This document shows, piece by piece, positions 1 through 10,991 of a DNA stretch of 64,000 bases. The notes beneath the pieces are model-generated. The model was not told the origin of the DNA. It searched no databases and worked only from the letters and a program-made list of their open reading frames with translations. The DNA lies in NCBI RefSeq assembly GCF_000226095.1, contig NC_016473.1, forward strand, positions 4,216,001-4,280,000. The letters run 5' to 3'. The stretch is from Thermothelomyces thermophilus ATCC 42464 (taxonomy: Eukaryota > Ascomycota > Sordariomycetes > Sordariales > Chaetomiaceae). Every line of letters starts with the position of its first letter. Positions within the stretch are counted from its first letter, which is position 1. The translations under genes and the position numbers were made by a program.

Positions 1-524
1 ATGAGGATGCTCCTCTTCTTTGACGCGGGAGACAAGCTGGGTATGATGCACAGGAACAGTGCCAACGACTCGACTTGGGTGCTCGACGGTGAGTTCTTCG
101 TTCAGAGTCCGGCGTCTACACCAGTTAGGATCCAGATCTGTTAATCATGAGACCATCCCCCCCAACAGAGAGGCCCTCTCGGGAGCGACACCCGACGTTC
201 CCAGGACAGCAGATAGCTGCCACGTCATTCCCCATCCACTACGAGGACGGGACGACTCCGCCGGGATGGGCGATTCTCGCCGTGCAGCTGGAGAAGTACG
301 GCAGCCTTACGGCCACGTATTGGGATCCGAGGACTCAAGAATGGACCTTTGGCAGTCCTGTAGAGCTCGTCGGAGGGCCGGAGCCGCCGCCGGCCTTCAC
401 GGCGATCGGCATAAACCTCGATCTTAGGTTCTACGGGATCGCTGATGGGGCCATCCTGGAGTACCGCGTCGATAAGGCCTCCTTCACGAGCTTCTATTTC
501 ACATCAACGCCGGTCATGCCTTAA
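1..524 (+). CDS. 3' part of a possible lectin-like (beta-propeller type) protein, cut by the window edge
   Basis: A coding end is visible as two exons, 1..88 and 169..524, joined across an 80-nt intron with a GTGAGT donor and a CAACAG acceptor. The phase is kept (G|AG) and the product would be 147 residues to the stop. The last exon is rich in aromatic residues, with short strand-like blocks such as GWAILAVQLEKYG and TATYWDP. This resembles blades of fungal fucose-lectin-like beta-propellers, but no binding motif is decisive. The open frame reaches base 1, so the real start probably lies upstream, although an ATG sits at position 1. The family call is an inference; coding status is fairly likely. 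Confidence 0.4.
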
Positions 525-1602
525 GCGGACAGGTCACGGCGTATCCCGAAATAGTACGTAGCTAAGCCTTCTGGTTATTGTTCAGGAGAGTTGGCACTGT
601 ACTGCGGTACGTACCTGTACCTTGGCTTTGAGCAAGAGCTACGGTCGCCTTCGGAACTCTGAAGAACGTCTCGGCCTCTGGGAACAAAGCATAGATATAG
701 TAAGACTGACTACCTCGTCTCACCGTTTCTCGTTCCTACTCTGTCTGTACTCAACCTTGTCTCCAATCAAACGAAAGCCCGTTTCAAACCGTGCGTGTCA
801 TGGAGCTACAAAAGACAAATGTGCTCCGCGAATAGCTGGATAGTGCTTGTTACCTGACTTAACAAGTGCCACTTTTGGTTTACAGCCGCTGGTTGCGAAG
901 TCAGCCACTTGTCGCCGGGCTTTTGTCCTGCCGAACCATGACGCGGCCTGATCACCGCAAACGCGCCTTGTTGCACAACACCAGCTGGGACTGGACAGGA
1001 ACGCAGGGGATCGGGTTGAGCAGTGTACGGAGTAAATGTTGATCGGAGATGTCTGAGGCTCAGACGGTGCGCACGAGCCATGACGTGCTCGTTGGCCTTC
1101 GTCGCATAAAGCTGCGGCCGTACGGAGTAATCCGTACACTCCACAGTACGGTGTACTAGCGCGGGCAACTCGTGTTGGGATCGTGGCCCCGGTAAGCGAA
1201 CATTCCGATCACGAAGCCGCTGCGAGGGATCTTCCAACTCCCATGACGTCTGCAATACGAGCGCTCCACCGATCGCAACCGCAGGCAACAAAAGAAGATG
1301 GCTCTGATCGCAGGCCACCTTTTGAAAGAGAGCCCAGCCATATAACGAACAAAAAAAAAGAAAACACACCCCCTTGGGCGATTCTTGGCAGCAACCCACG
1401 CTTGTGGTAATCCGTGTTTGATAACCCATTGGGCGTTTGGAATGTGACAGGTTTACGGATACGGTAGCTGCTGCTACTGTATTCTCGATTGAGCCTTCTG
1501 TGCGATTCGAGGGGGCGCCAAGGCCGCTCAACCCGTTGCGTTCTGTCGGCTCGGTGGGGGCCCTGCCTAATATGCCCCCACACTACGCTGCCCAAAGTAC
1601 TA
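525..1602. other. Intergenic spacer between the lectin-like gene and the transposon
   Basis: No convincing gene is seen. Frames up to about 240 codons exist on the minus strand, but their composition is not protein-like and they overlap each other. The spacer carries one hairpin-like TACGGA/TCCGTA palindrome at 1120..1137, a motif that recurs in other spacers of this window. Confidence 0.5.
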
Positions 1603-1645
1603 ACGTAATCCATACCCTGCTCACGCGGCTACCCTGCTCGCGCAG
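1603..1645. repeat. Left terminal inverted repeat of the pogo/Fot1-type element
   Basis: This 43-bp repeat is the inverse complement of 3605..3647 with one mismatch. It contains an internal near-duplication of the unit ACCCTGCTCGCGCGGCT, so each terminus presents two similar copies, possibly two transposase contact sites. Confidence 0.9.
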
Positions 1646-3240
1646 CCAAATCTCCACCCAAACCGCCACCCAATTTACCCCTGAACAGGAGAAATATCTA
1701 GGTAATAACAACAATTCCAATAGCCAAACAGCCAAGTAGTATAGTTTAATTCAATCTAGTGATACTTTCCTTAGTATTATGTCTATCTATCTACTTAAAC
1801 AAATCCCGATTACTTAAACAAGTTCTTATCTATCTTATATTCCTTCTAAACCAACTTGACAAAGCCTATAACTCTATAAAGTGCTATACGCTGTTCCTTT
1901 TCCCTCTGTTTAATAGCTTCCTTTTCCTCCCTTTCCTGCTTCCGTTCCTAAATCTCTTATATAGTCAGTATCCTTGCCTAGCTAAAGTGCTTCTTAATCT
2001 TCTTTGTCTATCTGTCTTTGCTTTTGTTAATAAGCTCCTGGTTAAGTATAGCTAGGGTAATATTATTAGTATATAGGGCTAGGAAGTCCTCTTTTAAAGT
2101 AGTGACCTAGTATTTTAGAGGAGTATTATAAAGCTAGGAGATTTATTTAATAAGGTTATTAACTTTAGTAGCTAGATCCTTCAAAACTATAACTTTAATA
2201 GATTACCTATTCTTATTAGTAAAGCTTATAAATAGGGGAGTCTTTGGATAGTAGTAATTAAGGATTTTCTCTAGGTAGAAAGGAATTAAGCTAGCCTTAT
2301 ATTATATATTAGGGATATTCTTTAGAATTATCTTTTATACCTATTAATATATATAGAGGAACTAAAGGTTATTAATATAACTAGTATTAAAAAGAATATC
2401 TTTATTAATAGCTATATAATATATCTTTATAAGTAGGCTAAAGATACTAATATTAAGAGGTTATAAGATATATATTATATATAGTAGTAAGTAAAGAATA
2501 ATAATATTATGGATAATATAGTATTCCATAAACTCTATTAAGATATAATTACTATAGCTATTAAGAAGAAGAAAGTAGTATTTACTCTATATATAAGATA
2601 CTATATAAATATTAAAGTACTTAATCTATTTAAAGGTAATCTTATAATTTATTCATCTATTTAGAGATATATAAATAGCAATATCCTTATTAACTTTATT
2701 ATTAACCTATAAGTATTAAATCCATATATCTTTAAAGATAATAAATAGTAAAAGAGAGTACCTATTAGCTAAGATATACTTAATAATTAAGACCTATTTA
2801 TAGTTACTAAGCTAGATAGAAAAGGCTTTAAGTTCTTTATATAGGAAGATAATCTTATAGGCATCACTAATCCCTTTTATATACCCCTTCTTATCTATAT
2901 TATAGATATTATTATCGGCTATAATATACTTTAGTTAGGTATTCTAGAACAAGACAAACCACTCTACCAGAACCTTATCATTAAGTATATCTTTCTAGGC
3001 TTAGTTAAGGTTATAGCTTTATCATACCTTTAACTCTAGTTACTATATTATAAAGTTATAGTACTAGCACTTGCTAAGAGGCTTATTATTACCTTTTCTA
3101 ATAAGGAACTAAGTAGCTAGGCTCTCGAGGGCAGAGATAGTCATCGGCTAGCCCTAAGCATCAAGCTAATAGACTGCCTTAATAACTATGTTCTCTTTGG
3201 CTAGTATAAGGCATTAAAGATATTACTTAGGGACCTTGTT

Positions 3241-3399
3241 TTCCTTTCTCTTACCGGTAAAGCGATTGTATAAGGTAGAAGCAGGAACGTTAAAGAGCTT
3301 TGCGGCTTGTCGAATACTATAGACTTGTTTAGCATTTAGGGCGTTAATGGCCAGGGTAATAGATGCCTCGCGTTTAGCGTGTTCTATCCGTCGGTCAGT
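3241..3399 (-). pseudogene. Surviving helix-turn-helix segment of the transposase
   Basis: These 53 open codons keep a recognisable psq/HTH domain of the Fot1/pogo class. Downstream on the minus strand the same frame meets several TAA/TAG codons within 150 nt, so no intact transposase remains. The right-hand end, closest to the GC-rich TIR, is the least decayed part. The remaining frame probably ran to about position 1750, where lysine-rich fragments are still hinted at. Confidence 0.75.
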
Positions 3400-3486
3400 A
3401 ACAGTTATTATAGTATTTAAAGACGATAAACCAGTGGAAAATACTATTGTTCGAATTACTGGCTAAAAGGCTATTAAAGTGGTTGC

Positions 3487-3590
3487 GAATTGCTGTTTGA
3501 ATTGCTGTTCGAATTGCTGTTCGAATTGCTGTTGAATTGGTGGAAATTGGTGGAAATTGGTGGAAATTGGTGGAAATTGGTGGAAATTGA
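3487..3590. repeat. Subterminal tandem repeats of the transposon (12-bp and 10-bp units)
   Basis: Four copies of GAATTGCTGTTC (the last shortened) fill 3487..3533. Five copies of TGGAAATTGG follow at 3541..3590. They lie just inside the right TIR, with only a weak counterpart inside the left TIR. Confidence 0.85.
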
Positions 3591-3604
3591 AGTCTTAGAT
3601 ATCC

Positions 3605-3647
3605 CTGCGCGAGCAGGGTAGCCGCGCGAGCAGGGTATGGATTACGT
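3605..3647. repeat. Right terminal inverted repeat of the pogo/Fot1-type element
   Basis: Inverse complement of 1603..1645 (42/43). It is followed by TA at 3648-3649, matching the TA before the left repeat. Confidence 0.9.
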
Positions 3648-4866
3648 TAGCGAGACATTGAAAAAGGCAATGGCCGGCGGCTGTGCAGAGTCCAGACTCC
3701 AATCGCTGCTGCCTCTAGAATCTGTGCTCCGACGGCTCTGAATCGGGAGAGTGGCGGGCATCTTTTGCGTGTCAGAAGAATGATTGCACGTGGACGACAC
3801 TGGCGCTCGACAGTGAGAACTACTGGCGGAGCCATAATTCTATTGACTCGTTCTCACGCAGCCCCATGTTTCGACGGCAGTTCGTGCCAACCAGCCAATG
3901 TGTAACTGACTGCATCGCCGCCGGGGATCCGGCCCAGTGCACTGTTAGCGTCGCCGCCGCCGGGGCTTGGCAGCCATGTTGCTCGCGAAACCCCTGCCTC
4001 TGCAGCGTCATCTCAGCTGAGACGATCTGCAAGTGTCCCGCCCGCGGACCGGGATCTCAGCGCCTCAACAAGGGACCCTTTCACCGTAGTGTACTCGACA
4101 CGAGGGCGTCAAGGACGGCAGCTTTATCTTCCGGCGGTGCTCCTCCCATGGCAACGGCAGACCTCGTTTCGGCCAACCCTCCGAAGCTCGAAAGCAAAAA
4201 GCAGAGTTTCTGCGACGGGTGGCCTACCACCGTGCACATCCACTATATACATACATCCCGACCTCTGACTGTAGGTTTTTGTTCGGAATATTTCGAGGTC
4301 GATCTCAAAGGCACGTGGTGGACGGGAGAAGTGCAGCAGCATCGTCTGGTAAGACTAACTAGTTCCGCAAACCCGGAATTTTCTTCCCTTTGTTTCTTTC
4401 TTTTTCTTTGTTTCTCGTTTGCGTGTCTTTGTGTCCACTCTGTGCTTCGCTTCTTCCGGAACGTGGCCAAGCGCGAGATCCAACCTCATTGCATCACTCG
4501 TTGGACCCTGTGTGGACACCCGGGATCCGGCTCCTTAGCCTGTTTCTGAGCTTTTCTTAATCCACGACTGTCCAGCCGCTGTAACTCTAATCCACTGACC
4601 ATAACACAGCGTGACCACTCAAAGAGGGTGAAATCGGCGGCGACTTTTTGCTTCCGCATATCAAGGCGGCAACGTCTTTCAGGCGACCGGGAGATTAATA
4701 CATCATCCACCTTTTCCCGTTTTGGCCCGGCTCTTCCGTCATGGACTTCCTCAAAGGCCGACAGTCGCCTTCCCCCGAGACCCTTCTTCCCGTTGACGCC
4801 CGGGAGAAGACCGTTGAAGGGAACACCACAGTCGATAATCGACCAAGCCCAACTCCGGTCAGCAAG
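3648..4866. other. Spacer between the transposon and the GPI-anchored protein gene
   Basis: Base composition returns to normal just outside the TIR. A 227-codon Cys-rich frame at 3866..4549 has no domain or splice context that would support it. From 4741 an ATG in frame with the following gene exists but is not favoured as its start. Confidence 0.4.
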
Positions 4867-6040
4867 ATGACATACGCTCGGAGAACCGTCGCCGTCTTGC
4901 TCGTCTCCCTCCTGGTGCTCAATGGGGTCGCCTCGGCGAGCTCATGGACGCCATGCCACAAGAGGGCGACGGACCAGCAGACGTCGAAGTCGGCTTCCTT
5001 TCCGGCCAAGCTAAAGGAGGCATCGCCAGAATCGCTTCATGGTCTTCTTGACCGATTCCTGCCTGATAAACTCCGCGATGGCGCGCTCGAATCGGAACAC
5101 AGGGCTGCGGCGGCGGCTCACCCAGCCGATCCGGTGCTGACTACTACTACCACTACCATCCTCGAAGTGAGAAAGCGCGACGACAGCAATGCGACCGACA
5201 CGAGCTCCAACACAACCCCGCCAGAGTCGTCAACCTCGGACACTCCACCGGAGAGTGAGACGTCTGAACCCCCTGAAGAAACAGAAACTTCTTCTGAACC
5301 CCCGACCGAAACCAAGACCACGACCACGACAACTTCCCAAACGGAGTCTCCTGTTCCTCCCAGCAGCAGCTCAACGACCCCTCCGCCACCAACCAGCAGT
5401 AGCGAAGCGCCGCCTCCTGCTACCAGCAGCACCGAGGACTCCACCCCAACATCCACCCCTTCCACTTCCTCTCCCTCTTCCTCTTCACCGTCTGGTACGT
5501 CTTCCAGTCTAAGTGAACCCACTTCTTCTTCGACTTCTACTGGGCCCGGGACATCGTCGTCCACGTCTTCACCTCAAACGCTCCCGTCCTCCTCGATTCC
5601 CGGAGGTAGGTGGGCCTGGTCGTGTTTGTTTTTGGTGTTTTTTTTTTTTGTTGTTGTTGTTGTTGTTTTGGTCCCTGGCCCTGCTTCAGCTCTTTGCTAC
5701 CTCCAACATCATCTACCAATGCGATCGTTCAGAGTCTCTAACTAACCGAACCAAAACAGAGACAACCCTGACGACTACTACCAAACCGCCTTCGACGACA
5801 ACCCGGCCGCCGCCGAGCTCCAGGGCGACCACCGAGACGTTTACCTCGACGTCACCCGACGGCGTGGTCGTCGTCGTTACTCGGACCAATTTTGTGCCCG
5901 CCGAGGGCTCCGAGACGCCAGCGCCTTCCTCGACTGGCGTGACACCGTCCCTTCAGAACTCGGCCGTGCGCTGTCTCGGCGTCGGCTCGATTCTGGCGGC
6001 AGGCATGGCGGGCGTCGCCATGCTGTTGGTGGCGATGTAA
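4867..6040 (+). CDS. Secreted Ser/Thr-rich GPI-anchored cell-surface protein
   Basis: Exons 4867..5605 and 5760..6040 give 339 residues. The 154-nt intron has a GTAGGT donor and an AACAG acceptor, with phase 1 preserved. The start at 4867 is chosen because it opens directly into a signal peptide (MTYARRTVAVLLVSLLVLNG, cleavage near ASA-SS); an upstream in-frame ATG at 4741 would bury this signal 42 residues inside. The middle is mucin-like (long Thr, Ser and Pro runs, likely O-mannosylated). The C-terminus is a hydrophobic tail after QNSAVRC, typical of a GPI-attachment signal, with the Asn/Ser as candidate omega site. No catalytic domain is visible, so it is most likely a structural wall or adhesin-type protein; the role is inferred. 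Confidence 0.75.
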
Positions 6041-6848
6041 ACCAACCAACCACCAGCTCTAGCATGACGAGACGGGAAGAGGTGGGCCCGAGAGGTCTCG
6101 TTCGGACATGGAGAGATCGAGCCTCATCACCTCATGCGTTTTGTTCCGTATTGCTGTCTGTTCCTTTGGAGGGGGACAATCTGCATTGCGCGAGAGGTTC
6201 GGGATGGTTGTTTGCTTTTTTCCCCCGTCTTTAATCACATCGCATCGTTAGGCATTCATTACGGAGTCATTCGAGATTTGGCGTCACTCTCTTTTTAATG
6301 CATGCATCACGCTGCGGAGTACGGCACAATGTACAACATGTAATAGCGGCATCGGGCTTGGGAAGTTGGCCACGACTGGTATCACGTTCCTTTCATCATT
6401 CGGGGGGGGATAAAAGCAAAATTAGGATAGAATGTCGGATGGTCACTGGCCGGCAACGCACACGCGAGGATACATAGGTAATAGATAAAAGGGCAAGGCC
6501 ACACACATTTGGTCGGTTCAATCGGCGGTTAATTAATCGACTGAATTCAACGAATGCTTTGACTGCAGCGTTCTTGGTTGCATCAGTTTAAATTGGGTAT
6601 CGGTCAGAGTAACATATATACACAATAAAACACACTCTCTTGGTTGGCTGGGTTAGCCGTTACCTGCATCCAGCAACTCGCCGGGTTGTTGTTGGATGGA
6701 ATGATGCAAACATCACTCCCTTTCCATTGGCTTCCCTCCACCGAGTTTTTTTTCCCGGAAGGTTGGCTTCTCCTTTCCTCCCAATCCCGAATAACATCGC
6801 CAAAGCACCTTCAATTAGCAACAGTACTGCACCATGAGTCGTAGTATC
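6041..6848. other. Convergent 3' spacer
   Basis: Holds the 3' ends of the GPI-protein gene (plus) and the FAM32A-like gene (minus). Short frames near 6640 lack coding character. Nothing else is seen. Confidence 0.4.
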
Positions 6849-7466
6849 TTAGCCTGGCCCAATCTTGGGCATGTCGTGGTGCTCGCTCAGTCGCGCAAGG
6901 TGCGCGTTCAGCTCCTCGACGCGCTGCTTGTGCGTCTTGAGCAGCTCGGGTCGGATGCGCTTCGACTCCGCGAGCTCTTTTAACTGTGTGCCCCTGTCAG
7001 CTTTCTCATTGCCCCTTTATTGGTTCTTCCCGGCCCGCTCTTGACAGGTTGCGGAGAGAGAAGAAGGGAGAGCGACAAGAGAGAAAGGGGAAAAAAAAAA
7101 AAAACTTACCCTCTTCCGCTTAACCTCGGCGAACCTCCGCTCCGCCTCCGTCTTGTAATCGTCCTCCACCGCCGACGCCGGCGGCCCATCCTCTTTCTGC
7201 AGCTCGCCGCCCCGAGCCTCCGGCGGCGTCCCTTCTCCTCCTCCTCCTCCCTTGTCCGCCCCCGTCCCCGGTGTCCCTTCCTTTTCTGTCGGCACTAGGG
7301 CCCTCTCGCTGCTGTCCCTGCTGCCGTCCCCGCCGCCCGTGGAGAGGTTCTTCTCCAGGTCGGTCGTCTTGCCCTTGTCCTTCTTCTTCTTCTTCTTCGT
7401 CACGCCCGCGCCGCCTTTGAGCTTGAGCGGCCCGCGGCCTACCGTGGTGTACTCGTCGGAAGGCAT
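6849..7466 (-). CDS. FAM32A-like protein (DUF1754 family), nucleolar/spliceosome-associated
   Basis: Two exons on the minus strand, 7466..7110 and 6983..6849, make 163 residues. The intron starts GTAAG, contains an adenine/thymine tract and ends CACACAG, in phase 0. The N-terminus is MPSDEYTTVGRGPLKLKGG followed by a Lys-rich block (KKKKKKDKGK), which is the conserved FAM32A start. The C-terminus carries the conserved helix KTHKQRVEELNAHLARLSEH ending in DMPKIGPG. The middle is a Gly/Glu-rich linker. Family members are small nuclear proteins; human FAM32A is a component of the catalytic-stage spliceosome. The exact role in fungi is inferred by family. Confidence 0.85.
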
Positions 7467-8305
7467 GATCCGAGCGGGGCAGCCAGCTTGTTCGTTGGCC
7501 GATCGCTTGTCGTTGGCGAAAGGTCTGGGGAAGGGTAAGAAGGGGCTTTGAAAGCGGCTGGTTACGATGGTACGCAGTCAAGGCGCGAGGCGCTCGAAGT
7601 TGATGATTACATAATACGATGGAAGTCTACGGAGTATGTAATCCGTACTTATCGATAAAAGATCTCAGCTGATTGGTAGCCCCACCATCGGTCCGCCCGG
7701 CCAGCTATAATTCTGCGGCACGCCGAAATTTTCTTGATCTTTTCTTTTCTTTTCCTTCCTCAGATCAAAAAGTATTCACGAAGTTGCCACGACCGCCACT
7801 AGTATCCCACGGTGTCAGGTTGCCTGACCTCTATTGAGGTCAACTTCGGAGATGGACATCCTTGATAGGAAGTTTCTCACCCTGTAACCATGTGGGTGCG
7901 AAATGCTGAAAGATTGGAGACATTTCTGCGCGATTCGTCGCGGGTTTGGGGGTGGACGCCGCTCCTCCAGCACGTTTGCTTGAAAGCTCGTCCCCCGTGT
8001 TCTTCCGTCCCGGTTTCTGATCCGGACCTAGCGAGACAGGTTCTGGCTTGTCGTTCGTCTTCGCTGTAGTTCTCAGGCCTGACTGCTCTCATTCTTCGTG
8101 CTGTGCTGTCGGCTGCCTTTCAATCCGGCGGGTCATTGAGATGTTCTAGGAGGGGTTGCACCACGCTTGCGGCCACTCCGTGCCCGATTGCTCAGTATCA
8201 GCCACTATCATTCCCTCAATTCGACGGGCAACCCAAGGGGGGCTCACGTTCTCATTTTGGGTAACAATTGCCTTGCTTTATTATCGGTCTCGTTCTATGC
8301 CTGTG
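7467..8305. other. Spacer with a TACGGA/TCCGTA palindrome
   Basis: No gene supported. A perfect inverted repeat with TACGGA and TCCGTA arms lies at 7628..7647, and a pyrimidine-rich tract lies near 7735..7762. Confidence 0.4.
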
Positions 8306-8693
8306 TCATGCCTGTGTTTGCTCGTCCAACCCAATTATCTTCTTGCTACCATGCTGGTCCTTCAGAAACTCCTCGATCTGCGTGTCATGATCGGGCCGTT
8401 TGGGCGGTCCCGGTGCGGCCTCTGCTGTTGATGGCTCACCACCGGGATCCTTCTGCTGGCCCTGAGCATTGCCCCCAGTGCCGGGACGTATTGGGACACT
8501 GTTGCCGATTCATTAGCGTAAGCTCAGAAGGAGCCATCAAGGTGACATCGGATTTGGTACCCTTAGATACGGTGCCCGGACTCTGTTCTTCCCGAGCTTG
8601 TTTCTTCACTCGATCCGCAGCCTCGTCCAGCTTGGCCTTGTAGTCGAGGCCACCAGAATCGTTCCCTTTCTTTTCCAGGACTGGCTCGGGCAT
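8306..8693 (-). CDS. Small conserved-looking hypothetical protein, 92 aa
   Basis: A two-exon model on the minus strand, 8693..8571 and 8461..8306, is in phase 0. The start is MPEPVLEKKGNDSGGLDYKA and the end is rich in charged residues (RPDHDTQIEEFLKDQH). The intron is proposed with a GTATCT donor and a GCTCAG acceptor. A GCTAAT branch-like sequence lies about 55 nt upstream of the acceptor, which is long, and an earlier CAACAG would shift the phase, so the junction is uncertain. Both ends look protein-like (hydrophilic, helical), without signal peptide or membrane segment. I do not recognise a function. Confidence is moderate for coding and low for the exact splice sites. Confidence 0.5.
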
Positions 8694-9531
8694 AGCTCAG
8701 ATTCAAGCGCAATATAATGACGGAGTACGGAATACTGCCTGTACGTACAGTACAATACAATCAAGCTTGGTGATGAATGACCGACTCGGGTCTTCTGGGG
8801 GATGCTCTAAGGGAACTTCGAGTCGCCATGACGTCACCCAAGAGTTACAGAGGGTGCCCCCTGCCCCTGTGGCATTCTAGTTCGCATCACACTTTCTTCG
8901 TTTACACTACTGTTTTCCAATTGCAAAGCCGGGCTCCGATTCCAAGACATGCCATCCAACTGCTCGGTTTGGATCGCACCGACTCCTGCCATTGAGACAT
9001 ACCGCCCGCTGCGCACCCGGGCAGTTTCTTCTGTCGTCTCACTCCCTTTGAAGACCGATGTCCGGTACCTCCTCAGCAGGTGGCCCTGGGCTCGTGAATT
9101 TAGACGCAGGGAACTTTGCAAGGTAAAAGTTTGAGAAAGAATGTTCGGGTAACCACTCGGCCCGCTCTACTCTCTACGGACTACACCGAGTGCTTTGACC
9201 GTCGGTCTCAGTCATGCACGGTGGACCACTCGGGGATTTTGTACTTTTCTAGAACCCCAACTCTTTCTCGATTCCCCTGCCAAGACTATTATTGCCCCTC
9301 CAAAACACCCCGCGAACAACGCCCCGCGGTTCGGAGTCAATCTGATCGTTTTTGCCTCATCCAGTTTATGCCGATCTTTCTTGAACCATATCTCAAGACC
9401 TAACCTATTAGTATAGCAGAAATCAAAGAACAACCCTCCAATCACAGGCACATTCACTCGACACCGTAGAGTTGGGGACCTAAGAAAGAAAGAATAAGAA
9501 GGGGAGAGAAACCAAAAAAAAGCCGCCCAGC
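8694..9531. other. Divergent promoter region of the small hypothetical gene and the CobW-type GTPase
   Basis: No additional gene. Tandem palindromic motifs built from GTACGGA and GTACGTAC occupy 8716..8756. A purine-rich 5' leader (AAGAAAGAAAGAATAAGAAG type) precedes the GTPase start. Confidence 0.4.
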
Positions 9532-10704
9532 ATGACCCAATCCGATCCGCCAACCGCTCGAAGACCGATCCCCATCACCATCGTGACCGGCTTCCTCGGC
9601 GCGGGCAAGACGACGCTGATCCTCAATCTCATCCCGCAGCTGCGCGCCCTCAATCCAAACTACAAACTTGCCCTGCTCAAGAACGAGTTCGGCGACGTGG
9701 CGATCGACTCGCAGCTGGCCTCGTCCTCGGCCATCGCCGGCGTGACCGAGCTGCTCAACGGCTGCATCTGCTGCAACCTGGTCGGGCAGCTGGGCCCGGC
9801 GCTGGCCGAGCTGCGCACGGGCGCCGCCTCCCCGGACCGCGTCGTCATCGAGACCAGCGGCAGCGCCTTCCCCGCCACCCTCGCGCTCGAGGTCAACCGG
9901 CTGGCGCGGGAGACGGGCGGCGAGTACGTCCTGGACGGCGTGGTCAGCGTCATCGACGTCGAGAACTGGAAGGGCTACGAGGACACGAGCTACACGGCGC
10001 GGCTGCAGGCGCGGTACACGGACCTGGTCGTGTTCAACAAGTGGGAGGGCTGCGGCGAGAGGCGGTTCGACGAGGTCCTCGACCGCCTCGGCGATCTCGA
10101 GGTGGACGTCGCCTGGGTCAAGAGCGACAAGGGCTGGGTCGACGCCGGGGTCGTGTTCGGGATAGACGGCGGACTCGCCAGGGGGTTGGCAGACGACGAG
10201 GTCAAAGACAGGAACCATACGGCGGATGCGGATGGGACTGGGCATGATAAGCATGATGACCACGAGAAGGAGCATCACCAGTCCGAGGTGGAGGTGCTGT
10301 CAATCGAGCTGAAGGGAGGCGGTGAGGAGCAAGGGGCGGCCGTGGACGCGGAGAAGCTGATGAACTTCCTGAAAAGCTCGCCTAAGGACGAGGTGTACCG
10401 CATCAAGGCCGTGTTGTCGACTTCGGGTACGGTCAAGAACTCGGAGGAGAGCGTGTCGGTGCCGGCATCGACACCTTCTACCACCAACAGGTACATACTG
10501 AACTGGGCCTTTGGCAGGTGGACTTTCACCCCGGTGGCGGATGGCGTAGCCGAGCATGCGTCAAGCAGCAACGCCGTCTTGAGGATGACCATGATCTTGG
10601 CGAGGTACTCGAGCACCAAGTGGAAGAAGAAGCTCGAGGCGGGCGGGCTGTTAGAACTAGACGGCACAGACAAGGGTGCATTGACGGTCACGAAGGTCAA
10701 CTAA
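9532..10704 (+). CDS. CobW/COG0523-family GTPase metallochaperone
   Basis: A single exon encodes 390 residues. The protein shows the P-loop GFLGAGKTT (residues 20-28), the family hallmark CICC (78-81) that binds zinc or another transition metal, an ETSG switch (107-110) and a Asn-Lys guanine-specificity motif (VVFNKWE, around 167-172). A His/Asp-rich loop, residues 228-249, contains ten or so metal-ligand side chains and is typical of G3E metallochaperones. The C-terminal CobW_C-like domain ends with KALTVTKVN-type strand residues. In eukaryotes, ZNG1-type members insert zinc into methionine aminopeptidase, but other subgroups exist, so the client is left open. Strong GC3 bias suggests good expression. 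Confidence 0.9.
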   Translation: MTQSDPPTARRPIPITIVTGFLGAGKTTLILNLIPQLRALNPNYKLALLKNEFGDVAIDSQLASSSAIAGVTELLNGCICCNLVGQLGPALAELRTGAASPDRVVIETSGSAFPATLALEVNRLARETGGEYVLDGVVSVIDVENWKGYEDTSYTARLQARYTDLVVFNKWEGCGERRFDEVLDRLGDLEVDVAWVKSDKGWVDAGVVFGIDGGLARGLADDEVKDRNHTADADGTGHDKHDDHEKEHHQSEVEVLSIELKGGGEEQGAAVDAEKLMNFLKSSPKDEVYRIKAVLSTSGTVKNSEESVSVPASTPSTTNRYILNWAFGRWTFTPVADGVAEHASSSNAVLRMTMILARYSSTKWKKKLEAGGLLELDGTDKGALTVTKVN

Positions 10705-10991
10705 GACTATACGGCGGTCATAGACGTCGACGATTAGAGTTTACGAGAAGGTTATGAAGAAGAATCTATCCCAAGCCAGCAAGGTCGCACAGGTTACTGT
10801 GTATATATATACCAGACGATACACTGCATTCATCACTTATGATTGGAACCCAATCTAGGTCTCCACTTAATTATATAAAATGGCACATATTTGTAGACCC
10901 ATTCGGCTCTTCATCTCCCTGCTCACCAAGAGAAACTAAAAACTAAACAGAATGGAAAGAACGGGAAGGTGTCTCATCGCAGCAAGCGAGC

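Larger units (their letters stand above)
1603..3647 (-). mobile_element. Degenerate pogo/Fot1-type (Tc1-mariner superfamily) DNA transposon
   Basis: The element is 2045 bp, bounded by 43-bp terminal inverted repeats that match at 42 of 43 positions. A TA dinucleotide flanks each end (1601-1602 and 3648-3649), which is the Tc1-mariner target-site duplication. Both termini start ACGTAATCCATACCCTGCTC when read inward. Near the right end, on the minus strand, 53 open codons (3399 down to 3241) encode a psq-type helix-turn-helix with the stretch SIRQAAKLFNVPASTLYNRF, the usual N-terminal DNA-binding part of Fot1/pogo transposases. Further in, the frame is broken by many TAA/TAG codons and the sequence is extremely AT-rich, as expected from RIP. 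The TIRs have stayed GC-rich. The element is almost certainly immobile by itself. Confidence 0.88.

Noticed and set aside
806-1531. A 241-codon minus-strand frame in the first spacer
   Set aside because: Composition is not protein-like, it overlaps other frames of similar length, and no domain or splice signal supports it.
1759-2055. A 98-codon hydrophobic plus-strand frame
   Set aside because: It lies inside the AT-rich transposon relic, where TTA/CTT-rich DNA gives Leu/Phe runs by chance; the element's own gene is on the minus strand.
3866-4549. A 227-codon Cys-rich frame next to the transposon
   Set aside because: No signal peptide, no conserved Cys spacing and opposing frames of equal quality; probably chance.
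5118-5564. A 148-codon minus-strand frame
   Set aside because: It is the antisense of the Thr/Ser-rich exon of the GPI-anchored protein and consists mostly of Val/Gly/Ser runs.
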